Part shown: positions 1 through 7,355 of the stretch, piece by piece
Layout of the letters: every line of letters starts with the position of its first letter
Position numbering within the stretch: position 1 is the first letter of the stretch
Source: Couchioplanes caeruleus
GTDB taxonomy: Bacteria > Actinomycetota > Actinomycetes > Mycobacteriales > Micromonosporaceae
Length of the DNA stretch: 64,000 bases
Assembly: GCF_023499255.1 (NCBI RefSeq)
Contig: NZ_CP092183.1
Span: 5,824,501 to 5,888,500 of the forward strand
Direction: 5' to 3'
The notes under the pieces: generated by a model
Databases searched by the model: none
Told to the model about the DNA's origin: nothing
What the model saw: only the letters and a program-made list of their open reading frames with translations
Position numbers and translations under genes: made by a program

Positions 1-976
1 CCTCGGCGGGCGCTTCCAGCAGCCGGTCGACCTCGTCGTCGAGGCGGACGAGGGTGAGCGAGGCGCCGGCCATGTCGAGCGACGTGCAGTACTCGTTGAC
101 GTAGCTGCGGCCGACGGCGATGCCCCGGTCGGCGAGCCGCTGGTGGGCGCGCCGGTAGAGGACGTACAGCTCGCTGATGGGCGTACCGCCGAGACCGTTG
201 ATCATGAGAGCGACCCGGTCGCCGCGGCTGTACGGAAGGTCGGGGACGACCGCTTCGAGCATGTCGTCGACGATGGCGTCCGCCGGGGAGATCTTGCGGC
301 GCTCGCGCCCCGGCTCGCCGTGGATGCCCACCCCGAACTCGATCTCGTCGTCGCCCAGCTCGAACAGGGGGCTGCCCTTGGCGGGAGGGGTGCAGGCCGT
401 GAGCGCGACCCCGAAGGAGCGGGTGACGTCGTTGACCTTCTTCCCGATGCGGATGAGCTCGTCGAGGTCGGCGCCCTGCTCCGCGGCGGCGCCGACGGCC
501 TTCAGCACGAAGAAGTTGCCGGCCACCCCGCGCCTGCCGACGGTGTAGAGGGAGTCCTTGACCGCCACGTCGTCGTTGATGGTGAGCACCTTGACCTTGA
601 TGCCCTCGGACTCCGCCATCTCCCGGCCCATGTCGAAGGCCATCCGGTCACCCGTGTAGTTGTTCACGAGCAGGAGCACGCCCTTCGGGGAGGCCAGCAG
701 CTTCGTGGTCTCGTACACGTAGTCCATCGGCGGCGCGGCGAACACGTCGCCCGGGCAGGCGGCGTCGAGCATGCCCTTGCCGACGATCATGACGTGCGCG
801 GGCTCGTGCCCGGAGCCCGAACCCTGGACGATGGACACCTTGTCCTCGCGGGGCGCGTCGGCCCGCATGATGAGGTTGTAGTCGGGCACGTACCTGAGGG
901 TGTCCGGGTTGGCCAGGGCGAGGCCCTCCAGCATTTCGGGTACGAAGTTCTTCGGGTCGTTGACGAACTTCTTCAC
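1..976 (-). CDS. dhaK: Dihydroxyacetone kinase subunit DhaK (3' end beyond window)
   Basis: Substrate-binding subunit that holds dihydroxyacetone (or a related small ketose/aldose) as a covalent hemiaminal while the ADP/ATP-binding DhaL partner phosphorylates it. 325 codons are visible, close to the roughly 330 usual for the family, so only the last few residues are missing. The motif GSGSGHEP (about residues 52-59) and the GVGIHGEPG motif containing His219, the expected hemiaminal histidine, are intact. The start is GTG at 976, with AAGGAG seven bases upstream. The gene lies 11 bp downstream of dhaL, last visible in the order aldolase, HAD, dhaL, dhaK. The true substrate may be a C3 or C4 sugar rather than dihydroxyacetone; sequence alone does not decide this. 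Confidence 0.93.
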   Translation of the reverse strand, partial: MKKFVNDPKNFVPEMLEGLALANPDTLRYVPDYNLIMRADAPREDKVSIVQGSGSGHEPAHVMIVGKGMLDAACPGDVFAAPPMDYVYETTKLLASPKGVLLLVNNYTGDRMAFDMGREMAESEGIKVKVLTINDDVAVKDSLYTVGRRGVAGNFFVLKAVGAAAEQGADLDELIRIGKKVNDVTRSFGVALTACTPPAKGSPLFELGDDEIEFGVGIHGEPGRERRKISPADAIVDDMLEAVVPDLPYSRGDRVALMINGLGGTPISELYVLYRRAHQRLADRGIAVGRSYVNEYCTSLDMAGASLTLVRLDDEVDRLLEAPAE

Positions 977-987
977 GACGTGGCTCC

Positions 988-1623
988 TTATCTGGACCAG
1001 ACCTGGCTGATGCGCTCGACGATCACGGCAACGGCCATGGCGCCGGCGTCGACTGAGCCCTTGCTGCGCTCTCCGGTGTAGGCGGCCCGCCCGCGCTTGG
1101 CCACCATGTCCTTGGTGGCCTCGGCCGACTCGCGCGTCGCCGCCGCGGCCGCGGTGAGCGCCTCCGCGGCGGACAGGCCCTGCTGCAGCTGCTGCTCCAG
1201 CGTGTCGGTCAGGGGCACCAGCGCGTCGAGCAGGGTCTTGTCGCCCACGTCGGACTGCCCGCGGGCCTTGATGCCGTCGATGGCCGCCCGGAGCATCGCG
1301 ACCACCTGCTCGCCCGAGAGCTCCTCGTCGTTGCCCGCGGCGATGCCGGCCCGCATGAAGCCGGTGCCCCAGATCGGCCCGGAGGTGCCGCCGATCCGCG
1401 ACGTGATGGTCATGCCGCTCTTCTTCAGGAACGTTCCGACATCGGTACGGTCGAGGGCGTCCCATCCCTCCAGCAGCTTCTCGAAGCCCCTCGCGAGCGA
1501 GTACCCGAAGTCGCCGTCGCCGACGACCGCGTCGAGGTCACCGAAGTACTTCTCGTTCTCCACCGCCGTCTCGGCGATCGTGCGCACCACCAGCTCGGCC
1601 TGCGCCAGCGCGTCGCTGCTCAC
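988..1623 (-). CDS. dhaL: Dihydroxyacetone kinase ADP/ATP-binding subunit DhaL
   Basis: 211-residue DAK2-type protein that carries the nucleotide and Mg2+ and phosphorylates the ketose held by DhaK. The acidic nucleotide site reads DAVVGDGDFG; the aspartates are present but the usual GDGDHG histidine is phenylalanine. The longer open frame begins at 1833, but the start is GTG at 1623 with GGAGGAAAT just upstream. That GTG overlaps the HAD stop in a GTGA arrangement, which implies translational coupling. No PTS-type DhaM partner gene is visible, so ATP-dependent or DhaM-dependent action cannot be told apart here. Confidence 0.92.
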   Translation of the reverse strand: MSSDALAQAELVVRTIAETAVENEKYFGDLDAVVGDGDFGYSLARGFEKLLEGWDALDRTDVGTFLKKSGMTITSRIGGTSGPIWGTGFMRAGIAAGNDEELSGEQVVAMLRAAIDGIKARGQSDVGDKTLLDALVPLTDTLEQQLQQGLSAAEALTAAAAATRESAEATKDMVAKRGRAAYTGERSKGSVDAGAMAVAVIVERISQVWSR

Positions 1624-2429
1624 GTGATTTCCTCCTCGTCCGGCTCCCGGGCCGGCTGTGCTCGTACGCAGGAACCGAGGTCCTCCAGCGTGAGGTAGTC
1701 CCCCGGGGTGGCCCTGCTCCGGTTGGCCAGCACCCGCACGGGCGGGCGGCCGGGATCGCCGAGCTCCGAGACGACGAGCACGGCCTCGGTGAAGTCCTCG
1801 TCGTGGGTGTAGCCGTTGACGGTGACGAGGCACGCGAGCCCCGCACCGGTGGCGGCCAGCAGCCCGTTGCGGGAGTCCTCGACCACCAGGGTGTCCGCGG
1901 GGTCGAGCGAGAGCCGCGACACCGCGAGCCGGTAGACGGCGGGGTCAGGCTTCTTCGCCGGGACGACGTCGCCGGCGAAGACGGGTACGCGGTCCGCGGC
2001 CTCCTTGCCCACGGCGTTCTCGAGGACGGCCCGTACGGACTCCTCCGCCGAGGTGGACGCGACCGCCACGGTCCAGCCTGCGTCGAGCGCCGCGGAGATG
2101 ATCCGGGGGATGCCCGGACGCGGCGGGATGCAGCCTTCGGACACCAGTCGCTTGAACGCGGCGGTCTTGGTGCGGTGCCACTGCGCCAGGAGGTCCTTGC
2201 GCGCGTCCTCGTCCTGCGGGACGCCCGCGGCACGGACGAACTCCGGGTCGGCGAACAGGCTGGCCATCCGCTCCTTGCCCCCGCCGATTCTCAGCTTCTC
2301 GGCGTACTCGTCCTCGCTCCACCGCACGGGCAGCCCGAAGTGCTCGAAGGTCTCGTTGAAGGCGGGCAGGTGTCCGTCGCGCTCGGTGTCCGCCAGGACG
2401 CCGTCGCAGTCGAAGACCAGGCCGGTCAC
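1620..2429 (-). CDS. HAD-family sugar-phosphatase / phosphoglucomutase-like protein
   Basis: 269-residue haloacid-dehalogenase superfamily protein. The nucleophile motif is at the very N-terminus (GLVFDCDGVLADTE, Asp7 and Asp9), the helical cap follows, then the conserved Lys region (VVPAKKPDP) and the metal-binding VVEDSRNG motif near residue 200. This is the layout of beta-phosphoglucomutase-like and CbbY-like phosphatases acting on small sugar phosphates. The GTG start at 2429 overlaps the aldolase stop (GTGA), and the stop overlaps the dhaL start in the same way, so this sits in a tight catabolic operon. The probable job is removing or isomerising a phosphorylated intermediate; the substrate is not determined. 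Confidence 0.85.
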   Translation of the reverse strand: MTGLVFDCDGVLADTERDGHLPAFNETFEHFGLPVRWSEDEYAEKLRIGGGKERMASLFADPEFVRAAGVPQDEDARKDLLAQWHRTKTAAFKRLVSEGCIPPRPGIPRIISAALDAGWTVAVASTSAEESVRAVLENAVGKEAADRVPVFAGDVVPAKKPDPAVYRLAVSRLSLDPADTLVVEDSRNGLLAATGAGLACLVTVNGYTHDEDFTEAVLVVSELGDPGRPPVRVLANRSRATPGDYLTLEDLGSCVRAQPAREPDEEEIT

Positions 2430-3286
2430 CAGGCACGTCCCGAGCCGCCGAAGAGCCGGATGTGCCGCTTGGCCATGTCGACGACCGCGCCGCGCTGCGC
2501 CCTGAACAGCGAGGGTGGGTCCCACTTGTCCTCGGCCTCGGCCGCCTTGAGGAACCTCAGGCTCTCCTTCAGGTAGCTCTCCTTGAGGGCGGTGGAGATG
2601 TTGACCTTCGCGCACCCCCGGGAGATGAGATCGGTGAACTGCTCGTCCGACAGACCGGTGCCGCCGTGCAGGGCCATCGGTACGCCCGTCGCCTCGACGA
2701 GGTCGGACACCCGCTGGTGATCGAGGACGGGAGCGGACCTGTACTGCCCGTGCGCGTTGCCGATGGCCGGGGCGAAGCAGTCGACGCCGGTCCGCTTGAT
2801 GAAGTCGACGGCGACCTCGAGGCTCTGGACGCGGGACGCCTCGTCGGAACCGATGTCGTCCTCCACGCCCTGGATGCCTTCGATCTCACCCTCGACGTGC
2901 GCGCCCGTGCTGCGGGCCTCGGCGACGACCTCCGTGGTCTGGCGCAGATTCTCCGCGACGTCGAGCTCGTGGGCGTCGAACAGGACGCTGTTCCACCCAC
3001 CGGCCAGGCAGTCGCTGATGACCTCACGGTGCGGGCAGTGGTCCAGGTGCAGCGTCACCGGCACCGGCACGGTCCGCGCCAGGGCCTCGAAGATCCCGAA
3101 GAGCTGCCGGCGACCGTACGACCGCACAGTCTTCACGGAGGTCTGCAGGATGACCGGAGCGTTCTCCTCCGTGGCGGCGGCGAGGACCGCCTCGATCGTG
3201 AGGTCGTTGAGGATGTTGAACGCCGCGACGCCGTACCTGTCGGCGAGCGCACGGTCCAGCATCTCTTTCATCGGGACGACGGGCAC
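2426..3286 (-). CDS. Class II fructose/tagatose-bisphosphate aldolase family protein
   Basis: 286-residue zinc-dependent aldolase. Visible hallmarks are HLDHC (Asp82 catalytic, His83 zinc), the glutamate-rich VEGEIEGIQG stretch at 131-140, GNAHG (His179) and LHGGTG (His207), which supply the expected three zinc histidines. Enzymes of this class split ketose bisphosphates into DHAP plus an aldehyde. Placement in front of HAD, dhaL and dhaK suggests a pathway in which a phosphorylated sugar is cleaved after DhaKL phosphorylation. Start chosen as GTG 3286, directly after GGGAGGA; ATG 3271 is the alternative. It is the first gene of the operon. Confidence 0.88.
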   Translation of the reverse strand: MPVVPMKEMLDRALADRYGVAAFNILNDLTIEAVLAAATEENAPVILQTSVKTVRSYGRRQLFGIFEALARTVPVPVTLHLDHCPHREVISDCLAGGWNSVLFDAHELDVAENLRQTTEVVAEARSTGAHVEGEIEGIQGVEDDIGSDEASRVQSLEVAVDFIKRTGVDCFAPAIGNAHGQYRSAPVLDHQRVSDLVEATGVPMALHGGTGLSDEQFTDLISRGCAKVNISTALKESYLKESLRFLKAAEAEDKWDPPSLFRAQRGAVVDMAKRHIRLFGGSGRAW

Positions 3287-3322
3287 GATTCCTCCCTGCC
3301 GGTCGAGCGGCGTTGCGCCTGG

Positions 3323-3351
3323 TAAGTAAAGCTTTCGGCGGCGCGGCTCAA
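3323..3351 (-). promoter_or_regulatory. Promoter of the aldolase-HAD-dhaLK operon
   Basis: Reading the minus strand there is a -35 TTGAGC (3351-3346), a 17-bp spacer and a -10 TACTTA (3328-3323), giving a predicted transcript start near 3316 and a short leader before GTG 3286. Confidence 0.55.
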
Positions 3352-3354
3352 CCA

Positions 3355-3370
3355 TGGGGGAAATCCCCCA
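3355..3370. promoter_or_regulatory. Palindromic operator TGGGGG-AAAT-CCCCCA
   Basis: Perfect 6-4-6 inverted repeat immediately upstream of the -35 of the aldolase operon and about 90 bp upstream of the divergent LuxR-type gene. Its centre is about 46 bp before the predicted transcript start, a class-II activator position. The obvious candidate ligand is the neighbouring LuxR-family regulator; that pairing is inferred. Confidence 0.5.
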
Positions 3371-3461
3371 GTCTCCCGGCGGACGTCCTTTCAGATGGGG
3401 CGTGATCAGGCGGGCGCCCCGTCCATTGCGTCTGCTCGTACGGTCCTTCTAACGTCCAACC

Positions 3462-4601
3462 ATGCGGCACGAGGGGCAGGGTGCGCCGGGCGACGGCCGT
3501 CCGCCGCTGGACGCCGCCGTCGGCGGTCTCTACGCGGGTCAGGGCCTGGCCCAGGTCCTGCGCCATCTACTCCTGACGAGCAGCGGAGTGGTGCCGGGGA
3601 TCGCGGGCAGTGTCTCCCTCGTCGACGCCCGCAGCGGGACGTACAGCAAGGTGGCCGAGATCGGCGTGCCGTGCAAGGTGGGTCGCAGCTTTCCGCTCGA
3701 CGAGGGTGCGACGGGGCAGGCTTTCTTGCGCCGCCGCCCGGTCGTCCTGCCGAGCTACGAGCAGGTGCCGGGACGGCATCTGCCGGCCGGGCACCGCGCC
3801 AGCCGCGGGTCAGCGGTCGCCGTGCCCATGTGGTGGCGCGGCGAGGTCATCGCGGTCAACGTCGGGTTCGCCGGCGAGTCCCGGAGCTACTCCGCGAGGG
3901 AGATCGACGCCCTCGAGGTGCTGAGCCAGGCCGGGGCGGGAGCCATCCTCCGCGCGGGCGGGGCCGAGCAACCCCTGCTCGCCCGCATCATCCGTGAGCG
4001 GTTCACCGCCCAGGCCGAACTCACCCGGATCGCGACACGGGTCACCGAGGTGGGCCCGGCCCGCCCGCTCGGCGAGGAAGTGGCGCAGGTCGCCGCCGAA
4101 GTGGTCACGGTCGCCGCCCTCGCCGCCTCACGGAGCGAAGGGGTGAGCCGTGTCCACGTGGCCGTCGTCCACCGGCCCGAGGGTCTCCGCCTGCTCGTGC
4201 AGGACGACTCGTCGCCGGCCGGGCACCCGGGTGCGGACCCGGACCCGCTCGGCCTGGGCACCACCTCGTGGTCGCAACTGCTCGCCGCCGCGGGCGGGGC
4301 CGTCTCGGTGGACCGGGTCCCCGGCTGGGGAACGGTCGTACGGGCGGACGTCCCGTATGCCACCGACAGGCCGGTCCCCGCGTCGCCGTTGAGTTCCCGG
4401 GAGAGCGAAGTCCTGACGCTGCTGGCCCAGGGCCGGACCGACCGGGAGGTGGCGGCTGTGCTGTTCATTTCCCCCAGGACGGTGGAGAAGCACGTCGGGT
4501 CGGCGCTCCGCAAGACACAGACGACCAGCCGTACGGGCGCCGTCGTCCGGGCACTGGAACACGGCTGGATCGAGCGGCCGGCACGCCGGTGGACGGGCTG
4601 A
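3462..4601 (+). CDS. LuxR-family transcriptional regulator with GAF and HATPase-like domains
   Basis: 379 residues with an unusual three-part layout. A GAF-like sensor spans about 18-165. A region at about 230-298 resembles a degenerate histidine-kinase ATPase lid (LLVQDDS, GLGTTSW, GWGTVVRADVP). A LuxR helix-turn-helix spans about 307-371 (LSSRESEVLTLLAQGRTDREVA and SPRTVEKHV). It is divergent from the aldolase/dhaKL operon and probably controls it through the palindrome at 3355-3370. No Shine-Dalgarno precedes the ATG; a -10-like TAACGT lies six bases upstream, so the mRNA may be leaderless. The ligand is unknown. Confidence 0.82.
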   Translation: MRHEGQGAPGDGRPPLDAAVGGLYAGQGLAQVLRHLLLTSSGVVPGIAGSVSLVDARSGTYSKVAEIGVPCKVGRSFPLDEGATGQAFLRRRPVVLPSYEQVPGRHLPAGHRASRGSAVAVPMWWRGEVIAVNVGFAGESRSYSAREIDALEVLSQAGAGAILRAGGAEQPLLARIIRERFTAQAELTRIATRVTEVGPARPLGEEVAQVAAEVVTVAALAASRSEGVSRVHVAVVHRPEGLRLLVQDDSSPAGHPGADPDPLGLGTTSWSQLLAAAGGAVSVDRVPGWGTVVRADVPYATDRPVPASPLSSRESEVLTLLAQGRTDREVAAVLFISPRTVEKHVGSALRKTQTTSRTGAVVRALEHGWIERPARRWTG

Positions 4602-4656
4602 GCCGGTAAAGTCGGCTCCCTGCCCACGCACGCGACTTCCGGTGGGCTCAGACGCC

Positions 4657-5532
4657 TTACTGGCACCTCTGCTTGAGCACTGCTTCCACCGTACGGAAAG
4701 CGGCCGCGACGGCTTCACGTACCGGCGTCTTCCGGTGTTCCTCGGAGAGAATTTCGGCGCCCCACGGACCGTCCCACCCGGTGGCGCGCAGCGCTGCGAT
4801 GACGCCCGCGAGGTCGAAGGCGCCCCGACCGCACAACCGCCTGCGGTTGACGGTGTCGTCGAAGAGCGTGCCGACCGGTTCCGCGTCGGCGTCGTCGAGT
4901 TCGACACCCACGATGTAACGCAGGGGCACCGCGGCGAGATCGGCCGGTGGCGTGTGTGCGCGTTCGGTGTGCCAGACGTCGATGATCAGCCCGGCGGCCG
5001 GCGCGCCGGCGTCCCGGACCAGGGAGAGTCCCTCGTGCACGGTCCTGATGTTCGACCAGGGCAGCAATTCGAGTCCGACCCGGGTTCCGGCGTTCGCCGC
5101 GTCGGCCGCCAGCGCGGCGAACGCCGTGATCCATTGATCGCGGTTCCACGAGCCGCCGGCGACATCGGGGGCCGCCTTGATGTGCCGGGCACCGAGCTGC
5201 TCGGCCGCGGTGAGCAGGTCGTTGCGTACGCGGTCGGGGCCCGTCGCCCACCAGCCGGTGAGCAGTTCCAACTCGAGGTCGACGATGCCGTGGTCGTCCA
5301 GCAGGGTGCGCAGGCCGCGTACTCCGTACTCGTCGAGCGCCGGCATCAGGTCCGCGTGCAGCAGGCCCAGGCCGCGGAACCCGGCGCCGGAGGCGGCTTC
5401 GACGCGCTCGCGGATCCCGACCGGGCTGCGCTGATCGCCGGGGTAGGGGTTCGCGTCGCCGGCGGTGGTCCAGCAGGTCGCAAGGAGGTTCCGCGACGCC
5501 GCCTTCTTCGCCGAGCTCGGCGACGCGGACAC
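4657..5532 (-). CDS. Sugar phosphate isomerase/epimerase (TIM barrel), 5' end rearranged
   Basis: AP-endonuclease-2-type TIM barrel related to IolE/IolI and xylose-isomerase-like enzymes. Metal-site elements include GLELLPW, a GLIIDVWH strand and GAEILSEEHR near the C-terminus. Family-like sequence begins abruptly at the codon for LLATCWTT (5487). Upstream of that point the frame is merely the antisense of a Gfo/Idh fragment on the other strand. The native start has therefore probably been lost; GTG 5532 is one possible replacement start, GTG 5550 and GTG 5586 are others, none with a convincing ribosome site. Function in inositol or related sugar catabolism is inferred from the family. Confidence 0.7.
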   Translation of the reverse strand: MSASPSSAKKAASRNLLATCWTTAGDANPYPGDQRSPVGIRERVEAASGAGFRGLGLLHADLMPALDEYGVRGLRTLLDDHGIVDLELELLTGWWATGPDRVRNDLLTAAEQLGARHIKAAPDVAGGSWNRDQWITAFAALAADAANAGTRVGLELLPWSNIRTVHEGLSLVRDAGAPAAGLIIDVWHTERAHTPPADLAAVPLRYIVGVELDDADAEPVGTLFDDTVNRRRLCGRGAFDLAGVIAALRATGWDGPWGAEILSEEHRKTPVREAVAAAFRTVEAVLKQRCQ

Positions 5533-5914
5533 CGCGACCGCTGTCGTCACCTTCGCCGGCGGCACCCTCGGTGTGGTGTCCACCACCCGCTACAACGGCC
5601 GCGGCTACGACGTACGCCTGGAGGTGCACGGCTCGGCGGACAGCATCGCCGCCGGCATCGACCCGAAGTGGCCGATGCGGTCCGCCGGTACGGGCGCGGT
5701 CGCCTTCGACCCCCACCCGCACCACTTCTTCATGGACCGCTTCGCCGACGCCTTCCGCGCCCAGTTCGAGTCGTTCCTCGACGTCGCCGCCGGGAAACAG
5801 CCGTCGCCGTGCACGGTCGCCGACGGCCTCGAAGCGGGCCGGATCGCCGAGGCCTGTGTCCGCTCGGCCGCGGAGCACCGCCCCGTACGCATCGAGGAGG
5901 TCCGCGTCCGGTGA
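5492..5914 (+). pseudogene. Gfo/Idh/MocA oxidoreductase, C-terminal remnant
   Basis: Only about the last 140 residues of an inositol-2-dehydrogenase-like protein remain, recognisable by GTLGVVSTTRYNGRGYDV and the C-terminal HHFFMDRFADAF and EHRPVRI segments. The entire NAD-binding Rossmann half, roughly 190 residues, is absent. Homology starts at about 5492, four or five bases from where the opposite-strand isomerase homology starts, so the two genes meet head-to-head with no intergenic region. A run AAGGAGG lies at 5482-5488 but no start codon follows it in frame. It is almost certainly non-functional as an oxidoreductase. Confidence 0.8.
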
Positions 5915-6013
5915 GCGGGTAGCCGGGCGATGAGCTCGGGCCCACCCTCGCGCTCGGCTCTTCCAGGCGCACGGCGCGCGCACCTAAGCTGTCGCATTGA
6001 GGGGGTATCGACG

Positions 6014-7135
6014 ATGACGCTCCGCGACACCCCGCCTTTCCGGGCGGATCACGTCGGCAGTTTGCTCCGGCCCGCGCGCCTGCTGCGGGCCCGCGAGGAG
6101 CACGCGGCCGGGAAGATCGGCGACGACGACCTGCGCGCCGTCGAGGACGACGCGATCCGCGAGGTGGTCGCGATGCAGCGCGACGCCGGGCTGCGCTCGG
6201 CCACCGACGGCGAGTTCCGGCGTACGTCCTGGCACATGGACTTCATCTACCAGCTGAGTGGCATCAGCCGCACCGAGGAGAAGATCCAGGTGCACTTCCG
6301 CAACGCGGACGGCGAGCTGGACTTCGAATCCGCCGCGCTGGCCGTGGACGCGCCGGTCCGGCTCACCGACACCATCTTCGGGCCGGCGTTCGCGTTCCTG
6401 GCACGGACCGTCGGCCCCGGCGTGACGGCGAAGCTGACCATTCCGTCGCCGAGCATGGTGCACTACCGCGGCGGGCGGGCGGCCATCGATCCGGCGGTGT
6501 ACCCGGACGAGGACCAGTTCTGGACCGACCTCAGCGCCGCGTACGCCGAAGAGGTCCGCCGGGTGCACGACCTGGGCTGCCGATACCTGCAGCTCGACGA
6601 CACCAGCCTGGCCTACCTCAACGATCCCGTCCAGCGCGCCCTGCTCACCTCCCGGGGCGATGACGCCGAGCACCAGCACCTGCGCTACATCCGGCAGATC
6701 AACGCCGCGATCCAGGACCGGCCGGCCGGGCTGGCGGTCACCACCCACATGTGCCGCGGCAACTTCCGCTCGTCCTGGGCGGCCGAGGGCGGCTACGACT
6801 TCGTCGCCGAGGCGCTGTTCAGCGAACTGGCCGTGGACGGCTTCTTCCTGGAGTACGACGACGAGCGCTCAGGCAGCTTCGCCCCGCTGCGGTTCGTACC
6901 GCCGGGCAAGATGGTGGTGCTCGGCCTGGTCACCACCAAGCGCGGCGAGCTCGAGTCGAAGGATACGCTGAAGCGCCGCATCGACGAGGCCGCCCGCCAT
7001 GTGCCGCTCGAGCAGCTGTGCCTGTCACCGCAGTGCGGCTTCTCCTCCACCGTGGAGGGCAACGTGCTGTCGTACGACGAGGAGGTCGCGAAGCTGCGGC
7101 TCATCGCGGAGACCGCCGAGGAGGTCTGGGGCTAG
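6014..7135 (+). CDS. MetE-like (YxjG/YxjH-type) cobalamin-independent methyltransferase
   Basis: 373-residue protein equivalent to the catalytic C-terminal barrel of methionine synthase MetE. It carries the N-terminal FRADHVGSLLRP motif. The expected zinc ligands are THMC (His245, Cys247) and SPQCG (Cys341), with a conserved FLEYDDERSG segment between them. Members transfer a methyl group to a thiol acceptor such as homocysteine; some act on other methyl donors. The N-terminal folate-substrate half of full-length MetE is missing, as is normal for this subfamily. The ATG at 6014 follows GAGGGGG. It stands alone, with a strong palindrome downstream acting as a likely terminator. Confidence 0.87.
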   Translation: MTLRDTPPFRADHVGSLLRPARLLRAREEHAAGKIGDDDLRAVEDDAIREVVAMQRDAGLRSATDGEFRRTSWHMDFIYQLSGISRTEEKIQVHFRNADGELDFESAALAVDAPVRLTDTIFGPAFAFLARTVGPGVTAKLTIPSPSMVHYRGGRAAIDPAVYPDEDQFWTDLSAAYAEEVRRVHDLGCRYLQLDDTSLAYLNDPVQRALLTSRGDDAEHQHLRYIRQINAAIQDRPAGLAVTTHMCRGNFRSSWAAEGGYDFVAEALFSELAVDGFFLEYDDERSGSFAPLRFVPPGKMVVLGLVTTKRGELESKDTLKRRIDEAARHVPLEQLCLSPQCGFSSTVEGNVLSYDEEVAKLRLIAETAEEVWG

Positions 7136-7221
7136 CCGCACCCCAGGTCAAAGATCTGCCTTTTCGCCGACCACGTGTCGCGGCCGCTCGCGGACGTGGC
7201 CGGGCCTCGCTGTCCTTCCGA

Positions 7222-7245
7222 CGGCCGCGGTGATCACCGCGGCCG
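7222..7245. terminator. 24-bp perfect palindrome, likely bidirectional terminator
   Basis: CGGCCGCGGTGA is followed at once by its reverse complement. It sits in the 220-bp gap between two convergent genes (stops at 7135 and 7356). There is no T-run, as is common in high-GC actinomycetes. Confidence 0.5.
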
Positions 7246-7355
7246 CTGAGACGGAGCAGGCCACAGCTGTCCGCGCCGCTGCGGCGAACGCAGGCTGATA
7301 GCAGAGCCTGCAAGGTAGCCGCGAACCGACAGGGCGATGCGCTCCGGCTTCTTCG

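Noticed and set aside
4600..4618. GAGCCG-N7-CGGCTC hairpin as terminator between LuxR and isomerase genes
   Set aside because: Only six pairs with a seven-base loop starting at the stop codon; too weak to call.
5482..5488. AAGGAGG as ribosome site for the dehydrogenase fragment
   Set aside because: It is the complement of the Leu-Leu codons of the isomerase and no start codon follows at suitable distance.
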